From NCBI RefSeq assembly GCF_004331675.1, contig NZ_SJSN01000017.1:1-64000 (forward strand): DNA of 64,000 nt, read 5' to 3'. The DNA is from Pedobacter frigidisoli (lineage in GTDB: Bacteria > Bacteroidota > Bacteroidia > Sphingobacteriales > Sphingobacteriaceae). The translations under genes and the position numbers were made by a program. The notes beneath the pieces were generated by a model. That model was not told where the DNA came from and did no database searches. It worked only from the letters and a program-made list of their open reading frames with translations. This document shows, piece by piece, positions 35,664-44,984 of the stretch (position 1 is its first letter; each line of letters begins with the position of its first letter).

Positions 35664-36131
35664 TTATTTTGGAATTACCTCTACCTTCCGCCACAGCTCT
35701 TTCCATCGCATGGTTTTATTACCTTTATCATCTTCTAAAGCACCCTCTAAAGATAAAAAATTATTATTTCCATTTTTTATTAAATGAAACTCAACTAAAT
35801 ACGTTTTCCCTGGATTGTTAGAATCTGCTCTGCTGTCGGCAAGCAGTATATCATTAAAATGACTTTTATCAACAACTTGGTATTTTCCTTTTTGAAGGAT
35901 AAATGCACCCTTACCAGTAACAATTACTTGGCTGAGCGTACCATCACTATCAAAAACCTTAAGCGTAGTATTTTGAGGATCCATGACATGATCACTTTCT
36001 GCTAAAGCAATGTTGGTTAATTCCCAAATGCCCACAAGAGGTGCCTTGGCAGTTGAATCCTGAGCATTTACCCTGTAAAAAGATAGTGCAAACAATAAAA
36101 AAATGATGCTTTTTAAAAATTTAATATTCAT
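35664..36131 (-). CDS. DUF4488-like exported protein
   Basis: A 155-residue protein with signal peptide (MNIKFLKSIIFLLFALSFYRVNAQ) and a small lipocalin-like fold: LVGIWELTNIALAES at about 32-46, LKVFDSDGTLSQVIVTGKG, YQVVDKSHFNDIL, then the C-terminal RWKELWRKVE. The GIWE/GIWD start and final W-rich strand are the pattern I associate with DUF4488. It is paralogous to the product of 37634-38068 on the other side of the DUF4419 gene. It lies between rimM and trmD, where other genomes normally have no gene. Function unknown. Confidence 0.7.
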   Translation of the reverse strand: MNIKFLKSIIFLLFALSFYRVNAQDSTAKAPLVGIWELTNIALAESDHVMDPQNTTLKVFDSDGTLSQVIVTGKGAFILQKGKYQVVDKSHFNDILLADSRADSNNPGKTYLVEFHLIKNGNNNFLSLEGALEDDKGNKTMRWKELWRKVEVIPK

Positions 36132-36176
36132 AGTTAAAATCGAGGTTAATTTTTTAAACAGATATATTATTCTTTA

Positions 36177-37550
36177 CTAGGGTATTTTTATGTCGTCTAT
36201 TCCGAATTTATCTTTCTTAATATTTAGCCACTTATCATTTATGGAGATTTGTGTTTTGGGGAATAACTTTAAAATTTTTTTTTCCTCTTCATCAGTTATC
36301 TTTCCCTTTAATTTAAGGATTGAAATATTGATTTCTGCCAATTTATTAGGAATCTTAATCTCACCCTTAAAATTCATTTCCAGTACCCTCAAGCTTTTGG
36401 AACTGTAAACCTCATCGGGTATATCAACAATATTATAAATACTTAGCGCATCAGATTTCTTCCACCTAGGCGTTGCATTGGTTGAGGGAGTAGCGTTGAT
36501 GGCCCAACCAATTTCAGGCTTAAGCGTAAAGTCTTTTTTATCTTGCTTAACGCCCATAAATCCTGCCCAAAACTCCATGTTATAAACTTTGCCATGTTCT
36601 ATATCCTTTAATACAAAAGGAACCTTAACAAGCTCTGAAGCCAAACCACCAATATCAGAAATTGGTTTAAAATCTGTTCTTAATCCTTTTTTGGTGAATG
36701 GAAATAATTTGGTAATCCAACCATCAATCGTATTTATCGTTCCGTAAGATTTCGTGGTATGTACCTTAATCATATTCATCCAAAATTGATTATTAGCTTT
36801 TCCTTTCTTAGCCAAAATAATTTCTTTCACAATTGGCTCAAGCTCTTCTGTCCACCATTTTAAATCATACTGTTTTATAAAACGGATTTTTTTTAACACC
36901 TTTTCCCAATCCTCAGTTGTTCCCTCTATGGTTACCCTGGGTATGCCACAACCTATAATTACAACTTGATAGACAAAGTAAGATTTCATCCCATCCATTA
37001 AGGTTATTTCGGAGGCAATTTTGGATGTTGGGGTTGTGGTAGTAAAATCTGCTGTTAAATTCTTTGTGAATTTCTCGCCCGTAAATAAGCTAATCTGTTT
37101 ATTAAACTGAGGGAACACGGCTTCCCAATTACTTGTTTTATCGCCAAGTTGAATATCACCAGCAACTACAGTTAAAACCTTATTGCCCTCAAAGTGTACA
37201 AGTTTATTGCGAAGCGCCTCCTTGTTATTATCGATGTGCCTTGCAAATCCCTGACCTATTAACAGCCAGATCATATCTGGAGACAGCACAATTGGTCGAT
37301 GATCTAAATATGCGTTAAATAAACCCGTTAAAAATGGATGATCTTGATAGAAAACCAAGCTATCGGGAAATGGAGAAGTTTTTTCAAAACTTGTACGATA
37401 TAACTGTGGGAGTTCTTTTGATGAAGATTCACGAAGTAACTTCTGTGGCTTGGATAATTGTTCAATCTCTACAATGGTATTTTCCTGTGCGTTTAATGCA
37501 CAGGAAAACATTAACATACCTAAAACTAAATGGCATAGTTTAATAATCAT
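36177..37550 (-). CDS. DUF4419 family exported protein
   Basis: A 457-residue protein with a signal peptide (ending CALNAQ) and the DUF4419 core: LTGLFNAYLDHRPIVLSPDMIWLLIGQGF at about 74-102, NWEAVFPQFNKQI, TLMDGMKSYFVYQVVIIGCGIPRVTIEGTTEDW at about 183-215, and KVPFVLKDIEHGKVYNMEFWAGFMG. The family occurs in fungi and bacteria; its function is not established. Here the domain is secreted and followed by about 120 extra residues with leucine-rich-like short strands (LRVLEMNFKGEIKIPNKLAEINISILKLKGKI). It sits between two DUF4488-like genes. Confidence 0.82.
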   Translation of the reverse strand: MIIKLCHLVLGMLMFSCALNAQENTIVEIEQLSKPQKLLRESSSKELPQLYRTSFEKTSPFPDSLVFYQDHPFLTGLFNAYLDHRPIVLSPDMIWLLIGQGFARHIDNNKEALRNKLVHFEGNKVLTVVAGDIQLGDKTSNWEAVFPQFNKQISLFTGEKFTKNLTADFTTTTPTSKIASEITLMDGMKSYFVYQVVIIGCGIPRVTIEGTTEDWEKVLKKIRFIKQYDLKWWTEELEPIVKEIILAKKGKANNQFWMNMIKVHTTKSYGTINTIDGWITKLFPFTKKGLRTDFKPISDIGGLASELVKVPFVLKDIEHGKVYNMEFWAGFMGVKQDKKDFTLKPEIGWAINATPSTNATPRWKKSDALSIYNIVDIPDEVYSSKSLRVLEMNFKGEIKIPNKLAEINISILKLKGKITDEEEKKILKLFPKTQISINDKWLNIKKDKFGIDDIKIP

Positions 37551-37633
37551 AACAGCGCTTTCGTGATATGATGCAAACTATGGTTAATTCCATAAATAAA
37601 CTAAAATTCAATTTGCTGGATGATTAACTTGGA

Positions 37634-38068
37634 TTAGTCAATCGCATTTACCTTAACCAATTGATCAGTCCATTCCAATTTTGAACCTCCATTTCTGGCA
37701 TCTACCACACCAGTCATTTTCATTTTTTGGTTATTTTCACTTAGCTCGAAAGAGTTTATATACTGTTTGCCCGCCAATTGATAGGTGGCATCAGCTCTTG
37801 CATAAGTAATATCGAGAACATAAAAGTTGTTTGATAACACCTTGAAAGATCCGCTGTGGGTAACGATTTTAGTGCCGTTCTCTTTTACTAGGTTATAAAA
37901 GCTGCCGTCTGATTTAAAGACAATTTTGCTTCCTGGATGATTCGTTACATCCCAAATTCCAACAAAAGGTTTAATTTCTTTTAGATTAGCTTGTTGTACG
38001 GTTTTGCAAGAAACGATTGATAATACAGCGAACAGAATTGCTGTGCAATAGGATAATTTTTTGAGCAT
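37634..38068 (-). CDS. DUF4488-like lipoprotein
   Basis: A 144-residue protein with a lipoprotein signal (MLKKLSYCTAILFAVLSIVSC, Cys21) and the same small calycin-like fold as its neighbour: FVGIWDVTNHPGSKIVFKSDG, SGSFKVLSNNFYVLDITYARADATY, and the terminal KLEWTDQLVKV. It differs from the 35664 paralogue in being lipid-anchored. Together with DUF4419 the three genes form a block of exported proteins inside the ribosomal cluster, with spacings of 83 and 45 bases. Function unknown. Confidence 0.7.
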   Translation of the reverse strand: MLKKLSYCTAILFAVLSIVSCKTVQQANLKEIKPFVGIWDVTNHPGSKIVFKSDGSFYNLVKENGTKIVTHSGSFKVLSNNFYVLDITYARADATYQLAGKQYINSFELSENNQKMKMTGVVDARNGGSKLEWTDQLVKVNAID

Positions 38069-38128
38069 GTTAATTTTGGTTAGAGTGAAATCTAAATTAA
38101 CAATTTTATTGATCTATTGCAAGCCCTA

Positions 38129-38656
38129 TTATGAAGTAAGATAAATATCCAAAAGTCCTTCTGGTAAGTCCACAGTTAATATTTTCCCTTCATCATCAAT
38201 TTCGATGATAAAATCCTCATTTAAAGGGAAAAGAATTTCAGTTTCTTTATACAAAACGGTAGCTACAAATTGTTGTGGATATTCATTAACCTCTAAAATT
38301 TCGCCTAGCTCACCAAGAGTTTCATCAATGGCTATAAAACCTTTTAAATCTGTGTAAAAAAATTCATCTTCACCACGTTCTGGCATTTGGGCATTTGGCA
38401 AATAAAGTTTTTTCTTCAACAAGGCTTGCGCTTTATCGATATGATCAACATCATCGAAATTGAAATAGCCAGTTTTATTTACCTGTAATTTGGCAGACGC
38501 CACGAAATAGGGAACAAGCTTGCCGTTCATATCAGCAAAAACGACATCAAACTCCAGTTTCTCGTAATCATCAAATTCGAAAAACACCTGAACTTCTCCC
38601 TTTAAACCTCTTGATTTGGTAACGTAACCTATATAAAATGCTTCTTCGTGTTTCAT
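38129..38656 (-). CDS. rimM: Ribosome maturation factor RimM
   Basis: A 175-residue factor for 30S head assembly, which binds S19. The N-terminal RimM domain begins FYIGYVTKSRGLKGEVQVFFEFDD at about 6-29, the linker and PRC-barrel domain follow (FFYTDLKGFIAIDETLGELGEILEV at about 99-123), and the C-terminus ends DLPEGLLDI, a hallmark of RimM. Length is normal. It follows rpsP by 105 bases on the minus strand, with a strong hairpin between the two genes, and precedes the inserted DUF4488/DUF4419 block. Confidence 0.94.
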   Translation of the reverse strand: MKHEEAFYIGYVTKSRGLKGEVQVFFEFDDYEKLEFDVVFADMNGKLVPYFVASAKLQVNKTGYFNFDDVDHIDKAQALLKKKLYLPNAQMPERGEDEFFYTDLKGFIAIDETLGELGEILEVNEYPQQFVATVLYKETEILFPLNEDFIIEIDDEGKILTVDLPEGLLDIYLTS

Positions 38657-38705
38657 ATCACCCCAAACCCCTAAAGGGGCTATTGTTAAATTCTCTTTTA
38701 AATAG

Positions 38706-38738
38706 AAATAGCGTTCCGAATCATCCGGAACGCTATTT
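38706..38738 (-). terminator. Perfect 13-bp hairpin between rpsP and rimM
   Basis: AAATAGCGTTCCG at 38706-38718 and CGGAACGCTATTT at 38726-38738 pair perfectly around a 7-base loop, and the minus-strand tail is T-rich but broken (CTATTT). It may terminate or attenuate transcription after rpsP, reducing expression of rimM relative to rpsP. Confidence 0.7.
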
Positions 38739-38761
38739 TCTGTGCAACAAAATAAAATGAA

Positions 38762-39334
38762 TTATTCTGCGCCTTCTTCTTTAGTAGCTTCTGCTGCAGG
38801 AGTTTCTTCAGTTGCTTCAGCCTCAACAGCTGGTGCTTCTTCATTAACTTCTTCTTCAACAACTTCTTCTGCAACTGGTGCATTTTTAGCTGCGATAGCT
38901 GCTGCTCTATCTTCTTTTTTCTTAGCTTCTGCTGCTAATGCTGCTTTACGCACATCAGCTTTAGAAGTAGCTAAACCTTCTGTTTTACCAGAGATTTTAC
39001 CAGCTTTACTATCTAACCAAGCAGTGAATTTCTCATCAGCTTGTTCTTGAGTTAAAGCACCTTTCTTAATACCACCTTCCAAGTGTTTTTTGTACAAAAT
39101 ACCTTTGTAAGATAGGATAGCACGAGCTGTATCAGTTGGTTGTGCACCACTGTTTACCCAAGCTAAAGTTTTTTCGAAGTTAATTTCGATGGTTGCAGGA
39201 TTGGTATTTGGGTTGTAAGAACCTAAACGCTCAATAAATTTACCATCACGTGGAGAGCGAGAATCCGCTACCACAACATGATAAAAAGGTTTGCCCTTTT
39301 TACCGAATCTTTGCAATCTGATTTTAGTTGCCAT
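38762..39334 (-). CDS. rpsP: 30S ribosomal protein S16 with long acidic C-terminal extension
   Basis: The first about 80 residues are S16 ([42 protein letters not shown]). The protein continues to 190 residues, over twice the usual 80-90. The extension contains [36 protein letters not shown] and then an Ala/Glu-rich tail of about 50 residues with no aromatic residue. Extended S16 proteins are known in Bacteroidota; the tail's role is not known. It heads the minus-strand cluster with a TATCTTTG promoter box at 39391-39398. Confidence 0.95.
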   Translation of the reverse strand: MATKIRLQRFGKKGKPFYHVVVADSRSPRDGKFIERLGSYNPNTNPATIEINFEKTLAWVNSGAQPTDTARAILSYKGILYKKHLEGGIKKGALTQEQADEKFTAWLDSKAGKISGKTEGLATSKADVRKAALAAEAKKKEDRAAAIAAKNAPVAEEVVEEEVNEEAPAVEAEATEETPAAEATKEEGAE

Positions 39335-39390
39335 TTTTCTTTTGTATTTATGTATTCAACATATTTCCCGGAACTTCGTGTTGCGGGCTG

Positions 39391-39398
39391 CAAAGATA
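39391..39398 (-). promoter_or_regulatory. -7 box TATCTTTG upstream of rpsP
   Basis: An exact TANNTTTG match on the minus strand, 56 bases before the rpsP ATG, giving a leader of roughly 50 nt that could hold autoregulatory structure. Confidence 0.5.
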
Positions 39399-39477
39399 AA
39401 AAAATTCTGCAAATTAAAAACATAGTTTAATTACTTTGTTTTCAGGATATTTAGCCCAAAATATTTGCAGATACAAT

Positions 39478-39999
39478 ATGGAAAGAATTGCCATTGATAT
39501 GGACGAGGTTATTGCCGACGTAATCCCTAAATTTCTTAAACTTTACAATCGGGATTTTGGTATACCGCTTGATTTGAAAATCGAAGCTGGAAATGAGGTT
39601 TTTAAACAAATACCTCAAGATGTAAACCAAAAATGGTTCGAATACATTAACGAACCGGGCTTTTTTCGCGATTTAGAAGTGATTTCCGATAGCCAACGCG
39701 TAATTAAGGCTTTGCAAGAAAAATACGATGTTTACATTGTTTCTGCAGCAATGGAATTTAGAAATTCGTTGGTTGATAAGTACGATTGGCTTGCCGAACA
39801 TTTTCCTTTTATCGATTGGCAACACATCATGTTCTGTGGAAATAAGATTGTTGAGGTTGATGTGCTAATTGACGACCGAATTAAAAACTTCGTAAATTTT
39901 AAAGGCCGACCGCTTTTATATACTTCGCCACACAACCTTTTAATTACCGAATATGAAAGGGTAAATAGCTGGGAAGAGATTGCAGGATTGTTGCTTTAA
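39478..39999 (+). CDS. 5'(3')-deoxyribonucleotidase-like HAD hydrolase (NT5C type)
   Basis: I chose ATG 39478, giving MERIAIDMDEVIADV with the HAD nucleophile Asp7 and second Asp9; an earlier in-frame ATG adds 14 residues of no similarity. The 173-residue product matches the NT5C family: YDVYIVSAAMEFRNSLVDKYDWL near 82-104 (motif II serine), FIDWQHIMFCGNKIVEVDVLIDDRIKNF (motif III/IV aspartates). It should remove phosphate from (deoxy)nucleoside monophosphates. Divergent from rpsP, with about 140 bases in between. Confidence 0.9.
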   Translation: MERIAIDMDEVIADVIPKFLKLYNRDFGIPLDLKIEAGNEVFKQIPQDVNQKWFEYINEPGFFRDLEVISDSQRVIKALQEKYDVYIVSAAMEFRNSLVDKYDWLAEHFPFIDWQHIMFCGNKIVEVDVLIDDRIKNFVNFKGRPLLYTSPHNLLITEYERVNSWEEIAGLLL

Positions 40000-40246
40000 T
40001 ATTAGCATATAAAGCTTTGACAACTCTCTATCCACTTTGTTATTAGAGTTATCAAAACTAAAAAACACTTAAATTCTTTTTAAATTTAACCATATAAAAA
40101 ACGTAAGAACATTGCGGTGGAGCATCAAACTTATATTTCTTATATGGTTAATTCTTTTACTAATTTTGGCCTTGGTTCGCGTCTTCACGAACCATTAATG
40201 CAAAACACCAAAATCGGTATAATCATTTTTTCCTATCGGTGAAATC

Positions 40247-43200
40247 CTAATTAAAACTAAACTCCCCAACCAAATTCCCATTCTTATTATCAGCCGCCAT
40301 TGGCAATACAACCACTTTCCTTTGTTGTTTGCCAGTTGCGTATCTCGTATAAATCTCTGCAGTAACGGTTGTTGGTCCGCTGATATTGATTTGCCTATCG
40401 CCAAAATAATTCACCTCAATCTTGTATTTCCCTTTTACAGCTTTTTTAATCATAAATTGCTCCGGACCATAACCAGATGTAAAATCGTTGCTAATTCTAC
40501 CACCAATTTTTGTCCGGTTATTTCCATAGTAACCCTTTTCACCAGTTGGGTCGGTTAGCCACAAATCGATATCAGTATCATTTTTATTCCAATTTAAAAC
40601 CACACGAACATCAACAGGCAATGGCTGAATTAGTCTTTTATCGATTCCTTTCGTGCTTAGCTTATCGCCATGTTTGGCAATTAAGTTATTGATCTCAGAA
40701 ATGATAATCTCTTCAATTCCCTGATCGCGATCTGCAGTTTGCGAGTTATAACTTTGGGTTAAAACCTTATATAAATTATCCAAAGCTTTTTGATATTGAC
40801 CCGCATCGGCCAATGCCAAGGCGTAATCACGGTAACTTTGCGCATCCATTGGGCGCCATTGCAAAACCTTTTGCGTGATAAAAATTTCATCACTATAATT
40901 TCCGGTTTGCTTTAATTTATAAGCGAGGGTTTTGTATAAATCGGCATTCTCCAAATCTAAATCGGCAATGTTACTTAAAATGGTTAAAGCCCTTACACTG
41001 TCTTTTTGCTGATAAAACCAATTGGCAACATCAAAATAAAACATTGGTGTACTAATATAATTTGGGCGCATTTTAAGATAGGCTGCATAGGCACTGTCTG
41101 GTTTTCCAACCAGGTTTTTCATATAATCTTTATCGCTTTTAAATTCAGGAATGATGATAGCTGGTTGAGATTCTACAACTCTCGTTTTAGATTGACTAAT
41201 TGATAATCCAGCGACCTTACCTTGAAGTGCTTGTTCTACATTGGCAACGGGTGCCGAAGCTAATTCTTGCGATTTAATAGTAGTAACTGAACCTGTCATC
41301 ATTCTTTTTTGCTGAGTAGCAGAACCAACAATCATCACTTCGCTTAATGCATTTTTTTGTTCTGATTCTCTAAGCCTTTCAACAGTTGGAGGTTCTGCTG
41401 CTTTGTCTGCTTGGATTCTGGGTGGAGCGGCCGGACTTGATTGCGGTGTTGAGCGTGATATTTGTGAACTTCCTTGAGCGGTTCTAGTTTGATCCGCAAC
41501 AATCACATTTTCTGGCGTTGGATATTGTTCTTTCCCTTTGGCTGGTTCTTTGTAATAAAAATCGGTATTCCACCAAGTTTTTAACTCTTTTGTCATGGCA
41601 ACCGCAGCATTCAATAAATCAGTTTTACGCTCTAAAATATCAATTCTTCGTTGTTTCAGAACAGCTTCGTAAGCTGGTCGCAATTCTACTGGCGGAGTAA
41701 TATCATAACGCAAATAGTCATCTAAATTTTCCAAAACAATTAAGCTTGTATTGCGAGTAACAATGCCAAATTGCTTGCTCAAAACGCTAATATCATCCTT
41801 ATTGACTTCGTATTGAATATCCATTTCGGCAATTTTCTTTTGCGCCCAAACACGGCTAACATCAATACTACTTAATGCGTGTTCGGTAGCATTTAAGCGA
41901 ATCGTTTGCTCAGAAATCACGGTTGTTCCGTAGCCAAACTGTAAAACGAATTCGGTATTTAGGCCATTCATAATTCCCGCAACAGACAATTGTCCATTTA
42001 CGTTTACATGCATAGAGGGATAAGTTTGGCGAACATCGGTTCCGTTTTTAATTCCTAAGAATTGAAGATTTTCCTGACTTAATTGTTTAAATGCTTCATT
42101 TGTAGCCATAACATTTAGGTTTACAAATTGTCCCCCGGTTTTGAGGCTGACATATTTCAAGGTGCTATAATCAGCCTTTAAAGAAGTATTGATACAATGA
42201 ATAGGTTTATTTAAGGCAACAGTGTTTTTGCCAAACGTAGAAAGTCCGTCGCTAAAGAAAATATATTCATCCGCTTGGAAAGTTCTCGAATTTATGGCGC
42301 TGAAGTTTGTACCACCATCGTAAGTGATTTTATTCAGTTTTTCTTTTAAAACATCCCAATTTCCATTAGAAATAATAAATGTGCCAGCATTTTTGAAACC
42401 ATTATTTACTAAACCCAATTGAATGGTTAGATTTTGTTTCTGTTTGATAATCAAATCTAAAAGCGCCAACTCTTTCTTAGTGTCGCGTTGCAGGCCGCTT
42501 AAGGATGCATCCCAAATTAAACCGATTTGATTTGCCCATTGCCTTGGGCGACTTTGAACCTTTGGAAAAACATTTACCAAGAAATAATATCCATTTGATG
42601 CCTTTTGCATTTGCACTTCTGGTAAATCATTTCGTTTGGGCAAATTAATGGTTAAGCCGTTTTTAGATTGATAATTGGTTTTATTGATTTCTGCAACGTA
42701 AGTATTTCCAGTTGCCTTTAAATCGAAACTTCCATCTGGCTGCTCGCCTAATTCGGGTTTGATCACACTCTCGAAAACTGTTGCTTTTAGCGAAAAATTT
42801 TCGATGGATTGATTGTAATCTAAAGGCAAGTGATATTTTAAAACATTACCGCTATTAAATCCAAGTTCTTCTTCGTAACCCACAAGAATGGTTCGGCTTC
42901 CGTTTGCTGGTAGCGGATAAATTCTTGTTCTAAAGTTATTTCCTTCTACTTTCTCTAACAAACCTGGGTCAACCCGGCGACGTTCGATGCTTTCGAAAAC
43001 TTCGGTTGCCTTAGCTTTTTCTACCGGAACTGCTTCACGCATTTTGCCATTAATATCCAAAGCATATCGGCTAATGCTTACGCCTTCTGGCATTGGAAAA
43101 GTTAATTCGCCCTCTAATATTCTATTGCTGCTATTATGGAAAGTCATGGTCATTACCGTTGTGGCCATGTTTCCGGTAATTTGCACATCGATATTGAGCT

Positions 43201-43330
43201 TGCTTAGTTTAACGGCTTGCTTTTGTTCTTCGGTTTCAGCTTGTTGAACCTTTAAAACGGGCATTTGTGCCTGAACTAGAAATGTAATTAAAAATAGAGG
43301 GACGATGAGTAAGGTTTTAGATAGTCTCAT
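40247..43330 (-). CDS. VIT/VWA protein with embedded SusC-type plug motif, TPR and DUF2135
   Basis: This 1027-residue exported protein (signal ending FLVQAQ) has, in order: a VIT domain at about 35-155 (GELTFPMPEGVSISRYALDI, RTRIYPLPANGSRTI); a VWA-like region at about 280-440 (LIWDASLSGLQRDTKKELAL, IFFSDGLSTFGK); a segment at about 655-710 reading SEVMIVGSATQQKRMMTGSV and ANVEQALQGKVAGLSIS, the signature of SusC/RagA TonB-receptor plugs; tetratricopeptide-like helices at about 760-880; and a DUF2135 domain near 915-1015 (VRVVLNWNKNDTDIDLWLTD). VIT/VWA/DUF2135 proteins occur in Bacteroidota; role unknown, probably periplasmic. Confidence 0.88.
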   Translation of the reverse strand: MRLSKTLLIVPLFLITFLVQAQMPVLKVQQAETEEQKQAVKLSKLNIDVQITGNMATTVMTMTFHNSSNRILEGELTFPMPEGVSISRYALDINGKMREAVPVEKAKATEVFESIERRRVDPGLLEKVEGNNFRTRIYPLPANGSRTILVGYEEELGFNSGNVLKYHLPLDYNQSIENFSLKATVFESVIKPELGEQPDGSFDLKATGNTYVAEINKTNYQSKNGLTINLPKRNDLPEVQMQKASNGYYFLVNVFPKVQSRPRQWANQIGLIWDASLSGLQRDTKKELALLDLIIKQKQNLTIQLGLVNNGFKNAGTFIISNGNWDVLKEKLNKITYDGGTNFSAINSRTFQADEYIFFSDGLSTFGKNTVALNKPIHCINTSLKADYSTLKYVSLKTGGQFVNLNVMATNEAFKQLSQENLQFLGIKNGTDVRQTYPSMHVNVNGQLSVAGIMNGLNTEFVLQFGYGTTVISEQTIRLNATEHALSSIDVSRVWAQKKIAEMDIQYEVNKDDISVLSKQFGIVTRNTSLIVLENLDDYLRYDITPPVELRPAYEAVLKQRRIDILERKTDLLNAAVAMTKELKTWWNTDFYYKEPAKGKEQYPTPENVIVADQTRTAQGSSQISRSTPQSSPAAPPRIQADKAAEPPTVERLRESEQKNALSEVMIVGSATQQKRMMTGSVTTIKSQELASAPVANVEQALQGKVAGLSISQSKTRVVESQPAIIIPEFKSDKDYMKNLVGKPDSAYAAYLKMRPNYISTPMFYFDVANWFYQQKDSVRALTILSNIADLDLENADLYKTLAYKLKQTGNYSDEIFITQKVLQWRPMDAQSYRDYALALADAGQYQKALDNLYKVLTQSYNSQTADRDQGIEEIIISEINNLIAKHGDKLSTKGIDKRLIQPLPVDVRVVLNWNKNDTDIDLWLTDPTGEKGYYGNNRTKIGGRISNDFTSGYGPEQFMIKKAVKGKYKIEVNYFGDRQINISGPTTVTAEIYTRYATGKQQRKVVVLPMAADNKNGNLVGEFSFN

Positions 43331-43432
43331 ACATTGATTTTAAATAGGGATGCAAAATTTATACGGATTGCATAAATTTATTTTTGAAGCCTCGCTATGC
43401 TTACGAAAATAGATGCGGAAGCCTGTGTAAAT

Positions 43433-43570
43433 AAACCCGATTGGAATGAAAATCCTTTTTGATAGCAGCAACCTTGAATATGCTGACAGAAAGTTTTTCA
43501 AAAAGATTGAAATGAAAAGCGGGGGCAGAAATAACCAATAAAAAACAGAACCCTGCTTTTCTAAAAAGCA
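43433..43570 (+). repeat. Dispersed AAACCCGAT repeat, long copy
   Basis: It begins AAACCCGATTGGAATGAAAA, contains AAAGTTTTTCAAAAAGATTG, then GAAAAGCGGGGGCAG, and ends AACAGAACCCTGCTTTTC before an A run. It lies directly upstream of the YbjQ-like gene, in the 287-base gap that otherwise has no gene. Confidence 0.8.
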
Positions 43571-43617
43571 TGTAACATTTAATTAAAATTGAGTTCTAAT
43601 TATTAAAAACTGAAACT

Positions 43618-43944
43618 ATGTTATTAACGACAACGCCATCTGTTGAGGGCAAGAAAATTGTGAAATATGTTGGTCTGGTTACGGGTGAGACCATTATTGG
43701 TGCAAATATTTTTAAGGATTTATTTGCTGGAATAACCGATATTGTTGGGGGTAGATCTAGCTCTTACGAACGTGTGTTGAGAGAAGGAAAAGATACCGCA
43801 CTAAACGAAATGCAACAATATGCGGCCGCTTTAGGTGCCAATGCAATTGTTGGAATAGATTTAGATTACGAAACTGTTGGCAGTGGTGGCAGTATGTTAA
43901 TGGTGAGCGCCAATGGAACTGCGGTTATTTTGGAAGATTTGTAG
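43618..43944 (+). CDS. YbjQ/UPF0145-family heavy-metal-binding-domain protein
   Basis: A 108-residue protein of the UPF0145 (YbjQ) family: [46 protein letters not shown] at about 6-51, then [27 protein letters not shown] at about 64-90. The fold is a small pentameric alpha/beta protein in known structures, sometimes listed as a putative heavy-metal-binding domain; a biochemical function is not established. Full length. It stands alone between a repeat and the convergent pfkA gene. Confidence 0.92.
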   Translation: MLLTTTPSVEGKKIVKYVGLVTGETIIGANIFKDLFAGITDIVGGRSSSYERVLREGKDTALNEMQQYAAALGANAIVGIDLDYETVGSGGSMLMVSANGTAVILEDL

Positions 43945-43996
43945 GCGATATAAAATTAGATGAATACTGACGATTGCCAGTATTCATCTATTATTT

Positions 43997-44980
43997 TTAG
44001 AATGACAGAATGTCGATTAATTTTAACCAGGTAGAACTTACTTTTTCTGCATCGATATGTTTAATGGCATGATCGAAAGGTGTAAACGTAATCTCTCGAT
44101 TTATTTGTCCGGCCATCACGCTTCTTTCGCCATTAATTAAGCCCTCAACAGCTGCAACGCCCAACCTGCTCGCTAAAACACGATCCATGCAAGTTGGCTT
44201 TCCGCCACGCTGAATATGTCCTAATACCGAAACTTTCGTGTCATAATGTGGGTATCTTTCTTGTAGAATTTCGCCAACCTTAAAAGCGCCGCCAGTATCA
44301 TCACCTTCGGCAATAATGATAATTTTCGATGCCTTATCTTTACGACTATGCTCTAGTTTATGCAAAATATCATCTACATTCATGTTCGCTTCAGGAATCA
44401 TAATGGCTTCTGCGCCAACACCAATGCCACTTCGTAAGGCAATTAAGCCTGAATCGCGACCCATTACCTCTACGATGAACAATCTATCGTGAGATTCTGC
44501 AGTATCTCTAATTTTATCAACAGCATCAATAACGGTATTAATGGCCGAATCGTAACCAATGGTAAAATCGGTACCTGCAAGATCGTTGTCAATAGTTCCG
44601 GGTAAGCCAACGATTGGAAAATCGAATTCTTGAGCAAAAACATTCGCTCCAGTAAAAGTTCCATCTCCCCCAATCACGACCAAGGCATCAATGTTTTTAT
44701 CCTTAAGGTTTTGATAAGCTGTTTTTCTGCCCTCAACCGTTCTGAAAGCCTCACTACGGGCGGTTTTTAAAATGGTACCGCCACGTTGGATAATGTTGGC
44801 CACAGACTTGCGATCCATGGCTATAAAATCGTTATTGATTAAACCTTCGTATCCACGAATAAATCCAGTTACTTCAATATCGTAATAAATTGAGGCCCTA
44901 ACAACAGCCCTAATTGCGGCGTTCATGCCCGGAGAATCCCCTCCGGAGGTTAAAACACCAATGTTCTTTATCTTATTCAT
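43997..44980 (-). CDS. pfkA: 6-phosphofructokinase
   Basis: A 327-residue ATP-type phosphofructokinase that commits fructose 6-phosphate to glycolysis. Key segments: IGVLTSGGDSPGMNAAIRA at 7-25 (ATP site), VVIGGDGTFTGA at 101-112, LPGTIDNDLAGTDFTIG at 126-142 with the catalytic Asp131, and VEVMGRDSGLIAL near 170. Normal length. It starts 4 bases after the stop of the DsbD gene upstream on the same strand, so the two are likely cotranscribed although the pathways are unrelated. Confidence 0.96.
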   Translation of the reverse strand: MNKIKNIGVLTSGGDSPGMNAAIRAVVRASIYYDIEVTGFIRGYEGLINNDFIAMDRKSVANIIQRGGTILKTARSEAFRTVEGRKTAYQNLKDKNIDALVVIGGDGTFTGANVFAQEFDFPIVGLPGTIDNDLAGTDFTIGYDSAINTVIDAVDKIRDTAESHDRLFIVEVMGRDSGLIALRSGIGVGAEAIMIPEANMNVDDILHKLEHSRKDKASKIIIIAEGDDTGGAFKVGEILQERYPHYDTKVSVLGHIQRGGKPTCMDRVLASRLGVAAVEGLINGERSVMAGQINREITFTPFDHAIKHIDAEKVSSTWLKLIDILSF

Positions 44981-44984
44981 TTTG

